Shown: one piece after another, positions 18,203 through 29,471 of the stretch
How positions within the stretch are numbered: position 1 is the stretch's first letter
Layout of the letters: the number at the start of each line of letters is the position of its first letter
NCBI GenBank assembly: GCA_006739055.1
Contig: AP019702.1
Location: 5,047,388 to 5,111,387 of the forward strand
From: Allostella vacuolata
GTDB lineage: Bacteria > Pseudomonadota > Alphaproteobacteria > ATCC43930 > Allostellaceae
DNA: 64,000 nt
Direction of reading: 5' to 3'
Notes under the pieces: model-generated
Database searches by the model: none
What the model was told of the DNA's origin: nothing
Seen by the model: the letters and a program-made list of their open reading frames with translations, nothing else
Made by a program: the position numbers and the translations under genes

Positions 18203-19012
18203 ATGATGTTCGCCATCCCCTTCCCGGCGATCGATCCGGTCCTGGTCCAGATCGGGCCGTTCGCCATCCGCTGGTACGCCCTGGCCTACATCGCCGGCAT
18301 CATCATCGGCTGGCGCTATACGCTGATGCTGGTGCGGCGCGGCCCCAACCCGCCGGCCGGCCCCGCCATCGCGGCCAAGGACATGGACGACTTCATCGTC
18401 TGGGCCACGCTCGGCATCGTGCTGGGCGGACGGCTCGGCTACGTCCTGTTCTACAAGCCCGGCTATTATCTCTACCATCCGCTGGAGGCGCTCCAGGTCT
18501 GGCATGGCGGCATGTCGTTCCATGGCGGGCTGGTCGGCGTAATCCTGGCGATGCTGATATTCGCCCGCCGCAACGGCTTCGAGTTCTGGCGCCTGGCCGA
18601 CATCGTCGCCGCGGCGACGCCGATCGGCCTCTTCTTCGGCCGGCTCGCCAACTTCGTGAACGGCGAGCTCTATGGCCGGGTCTCGGACGTGCCCTGGGCC
18701 ATGGTCTTCCCCCATGGCGGCCCGCTGCCGCGCCACCCGAGCCAGCTCTACCAGGCCTTCTTCGAGGGCATCTGCGTCTTCGCCGTGCTGGCGGTGCTGG
18801 AATGGGTGTTCCGGGTGCGGTCGCGACCGGGCACGCTGGCCGGCGCCTTCCTCATCTCCTACGGCTGCGCGCGCATCGTGGGCGAGCTGTTCCGCGAGCC
18901 GGACGCGCATCTGGGCTTCCTGCTGTTCGGCACCACCATGGGCCAGCTCCTGTCCCTGCCGATGGTGCTGATCGGCGGGTGGCTGATCCTGCGGGCGCGC
19001 CGGGCGGCGTGA
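18203..19012 (+). CDS. lgt: Prolipoprotein diacylglyceryl transferase
   Basis: Membrane enzyme of 269 residues that transfers diacylglycerol from phosphatidylglycerol to the lipobox Cys of prolipoproteins. About seven membrane segments. Hallmarks are GGMSFHGGLVGV, the Lgt signature GRLANFVNGELYGR and HPSQLYQAFFEG. ATG codons at 18203 and 18206 are equivalent. It ends in a 4-base GTGA overlap with the methyltransferase gene. Confidence 0.96.
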   Translation: MMFAIPFPAIDPVLVQIGPFAIRWYALAYIAGIIIGWRYTLMLVRRGPNPPAGPAIAAKDMDDFIVWATLGIVLGGRLGYVLFYKPGYYLYHPLEALQVWHGGMSFHGGLVGVILAMLIFARRNGFEFWRLADIVAAATPIGLFFGRLANFVNGELYGRVSDVPWAMVFPHGGPLPRHPSQLYQAFFEGICVFAVLAVLEWVFRVRSRPGTLAGAFLISYGCARIVGELFREPDAHLGFLLFGTTMGQLLSLPMVLIGGWLILRARRAA

Positions 19013-20088
19013 CCACGCTGGCCGGGCGCATCGCGGGCCGCATCCGCGAGGAGGGGCCGATCACCGTCGCCGCCTACATGGCGGCGGCGCTGCAGGATCC
19101 CGAGGACGGCTATTATCGCCGCGGCGACCCGCTCGGCCGCGGCGGCGACTTCGTCACCGCGCCCGAGATCAGCCAGATGTTCGGCGAGATGATCGGGCTG
19201 TGGTGCGTCGACGGCTGGCTGGCCGACGGCGCCCCCGACCCGTTCCAGCTGGTCGAACTCGGGCCCGGCCGCGGCACGCTGATGGCCGACGCCCTGCGCG
19301 CGGCCGCCATCCGGCCGGCGTTCCGCGCGGCACTCCGCCTGCACCTGGTCGAGTCGAGCCCCGGCCTGCGCGCCCGCCAGGCGGCCCTGCTGGCCGACGC
19401 CCGGCCGACCTGGCACGAGTCCGTCGCCGGCCTGCCGCCCGGGCCGCGCTGCACCGTCGCCAACGAGTTCCTGGACGCGCTACCCATCCACCAGTTCGTC
19501 CACACCGCCCACGGCTGGCGGGAACGGGGCGTCGGCCTGGACGGTGACGGGAACCTCGCCTTCGTCGATTCCCTGCCCGCCCCGCCCGACCTGCCGCCCG
19601 ACCTGCCGATCGGCAGCATGGTCGAGCGGCGGCCGGCCGCCGAGGCGATCGTCCGCGACCTGGCCCGTGCGATCGCCGCCTGCGGCGGGCGGGCGGTCCT
19701 GATCGACTACGGCCATGGCGCCGGCCACGGCGACACCCTGCAGGCGGTGCGCGGCCACGAACGGGTGCCGGTCCTGGAAGCGCCAGGCGAGGCGGACCTC
19801 AGCGCCCATGTCGCCTTTGCCGACCTGGCGGCAGCGGCCCGCGCCGGGGGTGCGGCACCGTGGGGGCCGGTGCCCCAGGGCCGGTTCCTGCAGTCGCTCG
19901 GCATCCTGGCCCGGGCGGAACGGCTGGCGGCGGCACGGCCGGCGGCGCGCGCGACACTCGCCGCCGCCCTGCACCGCTTGATCGGCGCCGGCGCCATGGG
20001 CACCTTGTTCAAGGTCTTCGCCATCACCCGCCACGGTGCGCCGCCGCCGGCCGGGTTCACCGACGCCGACCGAGGAGCCGCCGCGTGA
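19009..20088 (+). CDS. MidA/NDUFAF7-like SAM-dependent methyltransferase
   Basis: Protein of 359 residues in the family of mitochondrial NDUFAF7, which methylates an arginine of complex I subunit NDUFS2. Segments GGDFVTAPEISQMFGEMIG, LVELGPGRGTLMADALRA (SAM site) and TVANEFLDALPIHQF are characteristic. It uses GTG 19009 inside the lgt stop (GTGA), which gives a natural N-terminus (TTLAGRIAGRIREEGPI). A role in respiratory complex I assembly is inferred from the eukaryotic member. It overlaps pgeF by GTGA in turn. Confidence 0.88.
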   Translation: MTTLAGRIAGRIREEGPITVAAYMAAALQDPEDGYYRRGDPLGRGGDFVTAPEISQMFGEMIGLWCVDGWLADGAPDPFQLVELGPGRGTLMADALRAAAIRPAFRAALRLHLVESSPGLRARQAALLADARPTWHESVAGLPPGPRCTVANEFLDALPIHQFVHTAHGWRERGVGLDGDGNLAFVDSLPAPPDLPPDLPIGSMVERRPAAEAIVRDLARAIAACGGRAVLIDYGHGAGHGDTLQAVRGHERVPVLEAPGEADLSAHVAFADLAAAARAGGAAPWGPVPQGRFLQSLGILARAERLAAARPAARATLAAALHRLIGAGAMGTLFKVFAITRHGAPPPAGFTDADRGAAA

Positions 20089-20852
20089 TCACCGCCCCCG
20101 CACTCGCCGCCCTGCCCGGCATCCGCCACGCCTTCTTCACCCGCGAAGGCGGTGTCAGCGGGGGTATCTATGCCGGCCTCAATTGCGGCTTCGGCTCCGG
20201 CGACGAGGCCTCGAGCGTCGCCGAGAACCGGGCCCGGGCCATGCGCCGGCTCGACCTGCCGGCGGAGGCGCTCGCCACCCTGCACCAGGTCCACAGTCCG
20301 ACCGCGGTCGCCGCCGAGGCCGCCTGGCCGCGCGGCACCGCCCCCAGGGCCGATGCCGTCGTCACGGCGACGCCGGGGCTTGCCGCCGGCATCCTGACCG
20401 CCGACTGCACGCCCGTTCTGTTCGCCGATGCCGATGCGCGCATCGTCGGCGCCGCCCATGCCGGCTGGCGCGGCGCGCTCTACGGCGTGCTCGATTCGAC
20501 CATCGCGGCGATGGAGGAGCGCGGTGCGGCCCGCGGCCGGATCGTGGCCGCCGTCGGCCCCTGCATCGGCCCGGCATCCTATGAGGTCGGCGCGGAGTTC
20601 CGCGACCGCTTCCTTGCCGTCGAGGCCGGCTTCGACGCCTTCTTCACGCCCGGAGCGCGGCCGGGAAAGTTCCAGTTCGACCTGCCGGGCTTCGTCGCCA
20701 TGCGCCTCGATCGAGCCGGCCTCGGCCGGGTGGACCGGTGCGACGCCGACACCGCGGCCGACCCCGACCGCTTCTTCAGCTATCGCCGGGCGACGCTCCG
20801 GGGCGAGCCGGACTATGGCCGCGCGCTGTCGGCGATCGCGCTGGTCGATTGA
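20085..20852 (+). CDS. pgeF: Peptidoglycan editing factor PgeF (YfiH/laccase-domain)
   Basis: Protein of 255 residues of the YfiH/DUF152 family, formerly called polyphenol oxidase and now linked to removal of wrong residues from peptidoglycan precursors. Metal and active-site motifs are LHQVHSPTAV, LTADCTPVLF and AAHAGWRGALYGV, with Cys in GPCIGPASYEVG. GTG 20085 overlaps the preceding stop by 4 bases, so lgt, the methyltransferase and pgeF form one coupled operon. Confidence 0.9.
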   Translation: MITAPALAALPGIRHAFFTREGGVSGGIYAGLNCGFGSGDEASSVAENRARAMRRLDLPAEALATLHQVHSPTAVAAEAAWPRGTAPRADAVVTATPGLAAGILTADCTPVLFADADARIVGAAHAGWRGALYGVLDSTIAAMEERGAARGRIVAAVGPCIGPASYEVGAEFRDRFLAVEAGFDAFFTPGARPGKFQFDLPGFVAMRLDRAGLGRVDRCDADTAADPDRFFSYRRATLRGEPDYGRALSAIALVD

Positions 20853-20936
20853 GCGTCGGGCCGCGCGCGCCGGCCGCCGTCATGCCGCATCTCATCCTCT
20901 TCCTCGGCTTCTGCCTGCTCGGCCTGGTGGTCAGCT

Positions 20937-21806
20937 GTGTCATCATCTGAGCGGTCGGCCGCGTTCGCCCTGCTCGTCCTGGCCGTAGCCGCCTGCCAGC
21001 CCCTGCCCCGGCCGCTGGCCGACCTGGCGGTTCCCGGGCCCGATCTGCTGGCCGTGCCCGGCAGCGGCGGCATCGCGGTCCTGGAGGTCGACGGGCTGGA
21101 CGGCCCGCGCGGCGAGGCCTTCGCCGCCGCCCTCGCCGAAGCCCTCCAGAACCGCGAGGTGCCGGCCACCGCCGGCAGCAAGATGCGCCGGAGCCTGTAC
21201 CTGCTGGGCCGGGTCGAGACCCGGGACATCGGTGGCGACGGGCTGGAGATCGACTGGGACTGGGAGCTGGTGGACGATCGCGGCGGCACCGTCGACCGCC
21301 GGCAGGACCGCGACGTGATGACGCGCCAGGACTGGCAGCGGGCCGGGCCGAAGGCGCTGGCCAACCGTGCGGCCCCGGCGATCGTCGCCCTCTACAACGC
21401 CCAGATGCCGTCGGCCGTCGCCGAGGAGATCCGGCCGACGGTGTTCCTGGCCGGGCTGAAGGGCGCCCCCGGCGATGGCGGCCGCACCCTGCCGCGCGCG
21501 CTGGCGACCGCGATCGAGGGCCGCAAGGTCGCCTCGACCACCGATCGCGCCGCGGCCAGCGCCATCATCGACGGCACCATGTCGGTCACCCCCGCCGGGC
21601 CCGGCAAGGAGAAGGCCGAGATCCGCTGGCGCGTGAGCCGCCCGAACGGCGAGGAGGTCGGCGTCGTCACCCAGGCGAACGAGATCCCCGCCGGCAGCCT
21701 GAAGGGGGCGTGGGGCGAGATCGCGGGCTATGTGGCGCTCGGTGCCGCCGACGGCATCGCCGACCTGGTGGAGCGCATCCCCCGGCAGGCCGCGCCCCGC
21801 CGTTGA
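20937..21806 (+). CDS. Putative lipoprotein of unknown function
   Basis: Protein of 289 residues beginning at GTG 20937, with a lipoprotein signal: a basic-polar n-region (SSSERS), a hydrophobic core ALLVLAVA and the lipobox V-A-A-C at Cys20. No domain is recognised. The rest is mixed alpha/beta with an internal EIDWDWELVDDRGGTVDRRQ segment. It would be processed by the Lgt encoded 2 kb upstream. A 22-codon hydrophobic frame (20882-20950) precedes and overlaps its start. Confidence 0.75.
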   Translation: MSSSERSAAFALLVLAVAACQPLPRPLADLAVPGPDLLAVPGSGGIAVLEVDGLDGPRGEAFAAALAEALQNREVPATAGSKMRRSLYLLGRVETRDIGGDGLEIDWDWELVDDRGGTVDRRQDRDVMTRQDWQRAGPKALANRAAPAIVALYNAQMPSAVAEEIRPTVFLAGLKGAPGDGGRTLPRALATAIEGRKVASTTDRAAASAIIDGTMSVTPAGPGKEKAEIRWRVSRPNGEEVGVVTQANEIPAGSLKGAWGEIAGYVALGAADGIADLVERIPRQAAPRR

Positions 21807-21858
21807 GCCCTGCCGCTGAGCCCCGGGCCCGGCTACGACGACAATTGCCATGGGCACA

Positions 21859-21952
21859 TTTACATGGGCCAGGGTCGCTGATATGTTCCGCGGCCGTTTC
21901 CGCCCGGCGTCATCCAGGGGGTGTTTCCCCGTGAGCGCCGGGTCCGTTTTTT
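21859..21952 (+). promoter_or_regulatory. Candidate prs promoter followed by terminator-like attenuator
   Basis: A possible promoter TTTACA (21859-21864), 17 bases, TATGTT (21882-21887) would start a message near 21894. The leader contains arms CCCGGCG (21903-21909) and CGCCGGG (21936-21942) enclosing an inner GGGG/CCCC stem, followed after 4 bases by six Ts (21947-21952). This is a rho-independent terminator shape, 22 bases before the prs ATG. It is either the end of the lipoprotein message or a transcription attenuator of prs. Confidence 0.55.
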
Positions 21953-21974
21953 GCGGCGACCCCGAACGGAACCG

Positions 21975-22907
21975 ATGAAGATCCTTACCGGCAACAGCAA
22001 CCGGCCGCTCGCCGAGGCGCTCGCCGCCTATCTCAACATCCCCCTGACGAAGGCGAGCGTGCGCCGCTTCTCGGACATGGAGGTGTTCGTCGAGATCCAG
22101 GAGAACGTACGCGGCGAGGATGTGTTCATCATCCAGTCGACGTCGTATCCGACGAACGACAACCTGATGGAGCTCCTGGTGACGCTGGACGCGCTGAAGC
22201 GCGGCTCCGTGCGCCGCTCCACGGCGGTCATTCCCTATTACGGCTATGCCCGCCAGGACCGGAAGTCCGGCCCGCGGACGCCGATCTCGGCCAAGCTGGT
22301 CGCCAACCTGATCACCGTGGCGGGCGCCGACCGGGTGCTGACGGTCGACCTGCATGCCGGGCAGATCCAGGGATTCTTCGACATCCCGACCGACAACCTG
22401 TTCGCGGCACCGGTCTTCGTCGACGACATCAAGCGCAAGTACGGCACCGAGAGCCTGGTGATCGTGTCGCCCGACGTGGGCGGCGTGGTCCGCGCCCGGC
22501 TGATCGCCCGGCGCCTGGGCGCCGACCTCGCCATCGTCGACAAGCGACGCGAGCGCGCCGGGGTGTCGGAGGTGATGAACATCATCGGCGACGTGTCCGG
22601 GCAGCGCTGCATCCTGGTCGACGACATCGTCGATTCCGCCGGCACGCTGTGCAACGCCGCCGAGGCGCTGATGGAAGCGGGCGCCAAGGCGGTGTCGGCC
22701 TATGTCACCCACGGCGTGCTGTCCGGCGGCGCGGTCGCCCGCGTCACCGCCTCGCCCCTGCAGGAGCTGGTCATGACGGACAGCATCCAGGCGACCGAGG
22801 CCGTGCGCGTCGCCCACAACATCCGCCAGCTGTCGATCGCGCCCTTAATGGCCGAGGCAGTGCGGCGGATCAGCGAGGAACGTTCGGTTTCGAGCCTGTT
22901 CGACTGA
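21975..22907 (+). CDS. prs: Ribose-phosphate pyrophosphokinase (housekeeping PRPP synthase)
   Basis: Class I PRPP synthase of 310 residues that makes PRPP from ribose-5-phosphate and ATP for nucleotide, His, Trp and NAD synthesis. Motifs: [44 protein letters not shown], the [14 protein letters not shown] loop and the PRPP-binding [14 protein letters not shown] 21975 gives the normal N-terminus [10 protein letters not shown] second, divergent PRPP synthase is encoded at 59669-60697. Confidence 0.96.
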   Translation: MKILTGNSNRPLAEALAAYLNIPLTKASVRRFSDMEVFVEIQENVRGEDVFIIQSTSYPTNDNLMELLVTLDALKRGSVRRSTAVIPYYGYARQDRKSGPRTPISAKLVANLITVAGADRVLTVDLHAGQIQGFFDIPTDNLFAAPVFVDDIKRKYGTESLVIVSPDVGGVVRARLIARRLGADLAIVDKRRERAGVSEVMNIIGDVSGQRCILVDDIVDSAGTLCNAAEALMEAGAKAVSAYVTHGVLSGGAVARVTASPLQELVMTDSIQATEAVRVAHNIRQLSIAPLMAEAVRRISEERSVSSLFD

Positions 22908-22937
22908 CGGCATCGCCCCCGTAAGCGGGGGATGCCG
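22908..22937 (+). terminator. Hairpin after prs
   Basis: CGGCAT (22908-22913) pairs with ATGCCG (22932-22937), and CCCCCG with CGGGGG inside it, with a 2-base bulge and a TAAG loop, directly after the prs stop. There is no U-run, so it may be a weak terminator or an RNA-stabilising structure ahead of rplY. Confidence 0.4.
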
Positions 22938-23010
22938 GCGGACCGGTTCGGATATGGCGCTTTGGGCACCCCTGGAGGCCGGCGCCTTGATCCATGGAAA
23001 GGAGCATTCG

Positions 23011-23721
23011 ATGCAGGAACTCACCACGATCGCTGCCCAGCGTCGGGAGCGGGCCGGAAAGGGGGCCGCCCGCGCCACCCGTCGCGATGGCAGCATCCCC
23101 GGTGTCGTCTATGGCGACAAGCGGGAACCGTCGATCATCTCGCTCGACCCGCGCCTGATCGAGCGCGAGATGGGCCGCGCCGGCTTCTTCGCCCGCATCT
23201 ACCAGCTGGATGTCGGCGGCGAGACCCAGCGCGTGCTGGCCCGCGACGTCCAGCTGCACCCGGTCACCGACCGGCCGCTGCATGTCGATTTCCTGCGCGT
23301 GGGGGCCACCACCCGCATCCGCGTCTTCGTGCCGGTGCAGTTCGTCGGCCAGGACCGCTCGCCGGGCCTGAAGAAGGGCGGCGTGCTGAACGTCGTGCGG
23401 CACGAGATCGAGCTGTACTGCGCGGCCGACAACATCCCGGACACGCTGACGGCCGACCTGTCGGGCTCGGACATCCACGATTCGATCCACATCAGCCACA
23501 TCGCCCTGCCGGAGGGTGCGCGGCCGGTGATCGGCGGCCGGGACTTCACGGTCGCCAGCGTCGCCGCGCCGACGGTCGCCGTCACCGACGAGGCGGCCCC
23601 GGCCGCCGCAGCGGCGGCAGCCCCGGCGGCCAAGGGTGGCAAGGCCGCACCCGCCAAGGCTCCCGCGGCCCCGGCCAAGGCGCCCGCGGCCAAGGCGCCC
23701 GCGGCCAAGGGCAAGAAGTAG
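23011..23721 (+). CDS. rplY: 50S ribosomal protein L25/general stress protein Ctc
   Basis: Long-form L25 (Ctc/TL5 type) of 236 residues that binds 5S rRNA in the central protuberance. The N-terminal L25 domain (residues 1-90; RDGSIPGVVYGDKREPS) is followed by the beta-barrel TL5 domain. The last 45 residues are a low-complexity Ala/Lys/Pro tail with repeated KAPAA units, like a histone-H1-type tail and longer than usual. ATG 23011 follows AAAGGAG. It is part of prs-rplY-pth-ychF. Confidence 0.95.
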   Translation: MQELTTIAAQRRERAGKGAARATRRDGSIPGVVYGDKREPSIISLDPRLIEREMGRAGFFARIYQLDVGGETQRVLARDVQLHPVTDRPLHVDFLRVGATTRIRVFVPVQFVGQDRSPGLKKGGVLNVVRHEIELYCAADNIPDTLTADLSGSDIHDSIHISHIALPEGARPVIGGRDFTVASVAAPTVAVTDEAAPAAAAAAAPAAKGGKAAPAKAPAAPAKAPAAKAPAAKGKK

Positions 23722-23763
23722 CACCTGCTGGGTTCCGCAGGCGGCGGACCGGGACAACGGACC

Positions 23764-24375
23764 ATGCGCATCGTCGCCGGGCTCGGCAATCCCGGTTCCC
23801 GCTATGCGGGCAACCGGCACAATATCGGCTTCATGGCGCTGGAGGCGCTCGCCCGCCGCTGGCGCTTCGGCCCGTGGCGCGAGAAGTTCCACGCCAAGGT
23901 GGCCGACGGCCTGATCGGCGACGAGCGCGTCCTGGCGCTCGCCCCGCTCACCTACATGAACGAGTCGGGGCAGGCGATCGCGGCGGCCATGCGCTTCTAC
24001 AAGCTGACCCCCGCCGACGTGATCGTCATCCACGACGAGCTGGAGCTGCCGCCTGGCAAGCTGCGGGTCAAGACCGGCGGCGGTGCGGCCGGCCATAACG
24101 GGCTGAAGAGCATCGATGCCCATATCGGACCGGACTATCACCGCGTCCGCCTCGGCATCGGTCATCCGGGCGTCAAGCATCTCGTGCATGACTATGTGCT
24201 GCAGGATTTTCCCAAGGCGGACGAGCCCTGGGTCGAGAAGCTGGCGGCGGCCGTGGCGGAGGCCATGCCGGCGCTGGTCGGCGGAGACGCCAACGGTTTC
24301 ATGAACAAGGTCACGCTGACGCTCCACCCGCCGCCGCCCCGGCGCGCGCCGGAGACCGCGGCGCCGGAGAAGTGA
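23764..24375 (+). CDS. pth: Peptidyl-tRNA hydrolase
   Basis: Enzyme of 203 residues that frees tRNA from peptidyl-tRNA that drops off ribosomes. Conserved Asn and catalytic His are in [57 protein letters not shown] and RLGIGHP follow. Its stop is 1 base before the TTG start of ychF, so the two are co-translated. L25-Pth-YchF is a conserved translation cluster. Confidence 0.96.
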   Translation: MRIVAGLGNPGSRYAGNRHNIGFMALEALARRWRFGPWREKFHAKVADGLIGDERVLALAPLTYMNESGQAIAAAMRFYKLTPADVIVIHDELELPPGKLRVKTGGGAAGHNGLKSIDAHIGPDYHRVRLGIGHPGVKHLVHDYVLQDFPKADEPWVEKLAAAVAEAMPALVGGDANGFMNKVTLTLHPPPPRRAPETAAPEK

Positions 24376-24376
24376 A

Positions 24377-25477
24377 TTGGGTTTCAAGTGCGGCATCGTC
24401 GGGCTGCCGAACGTCGGCAAGTCGACCCTCTTCAATGCGCTGACCGCGACCGCGGCGGCCGAAGCGGCCAATTATCCGTTCTGCACCATCGAGCCGAACG
24501 TCGGCCGGGTGGCCGTGCCGGACGCCCGCCTGGAGCGCTGCGCGGTCCTGGCCAAGTCGGCCAAGCTGGTGCCGACCCAGCTGGAGTTCGTGGACATCGC
24601 CGGCCTGGTGCGCGGCGCCAGCCGCGGCGAGGGCCTGGGCAACCAGTTCCTCGGCCATATCCGCGAGGTGGACGCGATCGTCCATGTGCTGCGCTGCTTC
24701 GAGGACAGCAACATCACCCATGTCGAGGGCCGGATCGACCCGGTCGGCGACGCCGAGACGGTGGAGACCGAGCTGCTGCTGGCCGACCTGGAGTCGGTCG
24801 AGCGCCGCATCGCCAACCTGCAGAAGAAGGCCAAGGGCGGCGACAAGGAGTCCAAGGCGGCGCTCGCCGTTCTGGAGCCGGTGCTGGAGGGGCTACGCGA
24901 GGGCAAGGCCGCGCGCACCATCGACCTCGGCCCCGGCACCCCGGCGCTGCTGCGGCCGCACCAGCTCCTGTCCGCCAAGCCGATCCTCTATGTCTGCAAC
25001 GTCGAGGAGGCGTCGGCGGCCACCGGCAACGCCTTCTCCGAAAAGGTCGCGGCCAAGGCCGCCGCCGAGGGCGCCCGGATGGTCATCATCTCCGCCGCCA
25101 TCGAGGCGGAAGTGGCCCAGCTCGAGAACCCCGCGGACAAGAAGGAGTTCCTCGATTCGCTGGGGCTGGAGGAAACCGGCCTCGCCCGGATCATCCGCAC
25201 CGGCCACGAGCTGCTCGGCCTCGTCACCTACTTCACCATCGGGCCCAAGGAGGCCCACGCCTGGACCATCCCGGCCGGCACCAAGGCGCCCCAGGCGGCG
25301 GGCGCCATCCACAGCGATTTCGAGCGCGGCTTCATCGCCGCCGAGACGATCGCCTGCGCCGACTTCATCGCCTATGGCGGCGAATCGGCCGCCAAGGAAG
25401 CCGGCAAGGTGCGACTGGAAGGCCGGGAGTACGTCGTCCAGGACGGCGACATCCTGAACTTCCGCTTCAACGTCTGA
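24377..25477 (+). CDS. ychF: Redox-regulated ATPase/GTPase YchF (Obg family)
   Basis: P-loop protein of 366 residues that binds ribosomes and prefers ATP over GTP. It starts at TTG 24377, giving MGFKCGIVGLPNVGKST; no ATG matches the conserved N-terminus, so the TTG is well supported. The G1 motif is GLPNVGKS, switch II is DIAGLVRGASRGEG, and the TGS-type C-terminus (FFTIGPKEAHAW-like; AGAIHSDFERGFIAAETI) is complete. Confidence 0.96.
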   Translation: MGFKCGIVGLPNVGKSTLFNALTATAAAEAANYPFCTIEPNVGRVAVPDARLERCAVLAKSAKLVPTQLEFVDIAGLVRGASRGEGLGNQFLGHIREVDAIVHVLRCFEDSNITHVEGRIDPVGDAETVETELLLADLESVERRIANLQKKAKGGDKESKAALAVLEPVLEGLREGKAARTIDLGPGTPALLRPHQLLSAKPILYVCNVEEASAATGNAFSEKVAAKAAAEGARMVIISAAIEAEVAQLENPADKKEFLDSLGLEETGLARIIRTGHELLGLVTYFTIGPKEAHAWTIPAGTKAPQAAGAIHSDFERGFIAAETIACADFIAYGGESAAKEAGKVRLEGREYVVQDGDILNFRFNV

Positions 25478-25559
25478 GTCCCCATCTGTTGGTCCAACCC
25501 GCCCGGCATGAGCCGGCGGAGGCTGAAGAGAAGGGCGCACTGGACGTCGGCAAACGCGC

Positions 25560-25650
25560 CCCTCGACCAGGCTCGGGATGAGGACTCTTCCTTTTTGCCA
25601 CAAGCGTTTGTGCAGAGGGAGATGCCCCTCATCCCGAGCCTGGTCGAGGG
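25560..25650. repeat. 24-bp perfect inverted repeat element between convergent genes
   Basis: The left arm (25560-25583; starts CCCTCGACCAGG) is the exact reverse complement of the right arm (25627-25650), separated by 43 bases with a small inner CACAA/TTGTG hairpin. It sits in the 240-base gap between the ends of ychF and the diiron gene. The size and sequence resemble dispersed intergenic palindromes of alphaproteobacteria. It could also act as a two-way terminator. Confidence 0.7.
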
Positions 25651-25717
25651 ACGCTACGACCGACGGGCAAGGGCGACTTCCATCCAGGATCCCGGACAGG
25701 GAAGCGGGCGGTCGCCG

Positions 25718-26536
25718 TCAGGCGGCCGCTTTCTCCAGCTTGCGCACCCGGTTCTGCAGCATCATCCACACGCCGCGGGTCGCCGCCCGGTTGAGCCAGC
25801 CGTTCGGCTTCAGCCCGACCGCCTTGAAGATCATGGCCGTCGCCCGCTCGACATGGGGCGGGCGATAGGAGCGATAGGCGCGCGCGGTATAGGCGTCGAT
25901 GCAGCGGCGGCGGTCGTAGGGGCCGACGCCGTCATTGGCCGACCAGTAGGCATAGGCCAGCTCGTCGTCGCCCTCGGTCTCGCGCACCCGCATGAACGCC
26001 ACCGCGAAGCGGCGGAAGGTCGACACCCGCTCGCGCTCCAGGTAGCGCTTCATGTGGGTGTAGAACATGCGGTAGTGGCGGAACTCGTCGGCGGCGATGC
26101 GCCGGCAGACGTCCTTCAGCACCGGCTCCTCGCACGCCTCGCCGAGCGCGCTGTAGAAGGAGCTCGTCCCGGTCTCGACGATGCAGCGCGCGACCAGCTC
26201 GCCCGAGCGGGTCCCGCGCACCGATTCGGTGGCGCCGATCGGCAGCTTGTAGCCGTCGGTGAAGCGCTTCACCGCCGCGTCGAAATCCCACTCCGGATCG
26301 GCCAGGCGGGCCCAGCGCCCGAGCGCCAGGCCGTGCTGCTCCTCTTCCAGCCCCCAGGCGCGCGCGACCTCCTGGAATTCCGGATCGTCATGGAACACGC
26401 TGCACAGATAGGCCGTGTAGTCGCGCCCGTTATACTCGACCAGGGCGGCGGCCTTGGCCGCCTTCACCAGGTCGGGGTCCACCCGCGCGGGGTCGAAGCG
26501 ATCCCAGGCGATGTCGTCGAGGGTCCAGTGCTTCAT
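25718..26536 (-). CDS. Ferritin-like diiron protein (unknown function)
   Basis: Protein of 272 residues with a complete carboxylate-bridged diiron set on four helices: Glu in VEYNGRDY, ExxH in EEEQHGLALGRW, Glu in VETGTSSFYSA and ExxH in DEFRHYRMFY. This pattern is shared by acyl-ACP desaturases, rubrerythrins and related oxygenases, so an O2-using or peroxide-handling role is likely but the substrate is unknown. ATG 26536 is preceded by AGGGA at 7 bases; a longer start at 26578 is less likely. It lies downstream of atpC on the same strand. Confidence 0.78.
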   Translation of the reverse strand: MKHWTLDDIAWDRFDPARVDPDLVKAAKAAALVEYNGRDYTAYLCSVFHDDPEFQEVARAWGLEEEQHGLALGRWARLADPEWDFDAAVKRFTDGYKLPIGATESVRGTRSGELVARCIVETGTSSFYSALGEACEEPVLKDVCRRIAADEFRHYRMFYTHMKRYLERERVSTFRRFAVAFMRVRETEGDDELAYAYWSANDGVGPYDRRRCIDAYTARAYRSYRPPHVERATAMIFKAVGLKPNGWLNRAATRGVWMMLQNRVRKLEKAAA

Positions 26537-26635
26537 GGATTTTCCCTGCGATGGAGAGGGCTCCGGCGCGGCCAGCATGAAATATGTCCGACCGGCGCCG
26601 CCTCTTCAATACCCGGGCAGGGAGGCGGGCTGCGG

Positions 26636-26660
26636 CGGGGCGGCACGACCGGCCGCCCCG
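26636..26660 (-). terminator. GC-rich hairpin downstream of the atp operon
   Basis: CGGGGCGGC (26636-26644) and GCCGCCCCG (26652-26660) form a perfect 9-bp stem with a 7-base loop, beginning 10 bases after the atpC stop. No U-run follows, so termination here is inferred. Confidence 0.45.
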
Positions 26661-26669
26661 GGATGCATG

Positions 26670-27053
26670 TCAGTGATAGCTCGGATGGTCGATCGCGGCC
26701 AGCATCGCCTCGCCGACCTCGACCTCGGCCGCATCCGCGGCCTCGCGGTCTTCCTTCAGCTTGCGCTCCACCGCCGCGCGATCGATGTCGGCCACCGGCA
26801 CGGCCCGCTCGGCCAGGACGGTGCAGCGCTCGCCCGTCACCTCGGCGAAACCGCCGGCGACGAAGATGCGCTCGCTGACCTTGCCGCCCTCGAAGATGGC
26901 GATGACGCCGGGACGCACGGTGGCGATCATCGGCGCATGCCGGGGCATCACGCCGAAGTCGCCTTCGGTGCCCGGCACCACGACCATCTCGACCGGCTTG
27001 GCGACCAGCAGCCGCTCCGGCGAGACGAGCTCGAACCCGATCGTCTCGGCCAT
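26670..27053 (-). CDS. atpC: F1 ATP synthase subunit epsilon
   Basis: Subunit of 127 residues of the central stalk that couples rotation and inhibits ATP hydrolysis. It has the N-terminal beta-barrel (VSPERLLVAKPVEMVVVPGTEGDFGVMPRHAPMI) and a short C-terminal helical part. The frame opens upstream, but ATG 27053 (MAETIGFELV) is the conserved start, 4 bases after atpD. It is last in atpHAGDC. Confidence 0.95.
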   Translation of the reverse strand: MAETIGFELVSPERLLVAKPVEMVVVPGTEGDFGVMPRHAPMIATVRPGVIAIFEGGKVSERIFVAGGFAEVTGERCTVLAERAVPVADIDRAAVERKLKEDREAADAAEVEVGEAMLAAIDHPSYH

Positions 27054-27057
27054 CGGA

Positions 27058-29437
<2,380 letters not shown>

Positions 29438-29471
29438 GCGCGCCTTCGGGTAAGCGGTTGGCCGGCCGGCT

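Noticed and set aside
20882-20950. 22-codon hydrophobic frame (MPHLILFLGFCLLGLVVSCVII) ending inside the lipoprotein start
   Set aside because: It could be a coupling leader peptide and has a lipobox-like VVSC, but it has no Shine-Dalgarno sequence and is too short to tell from chance.
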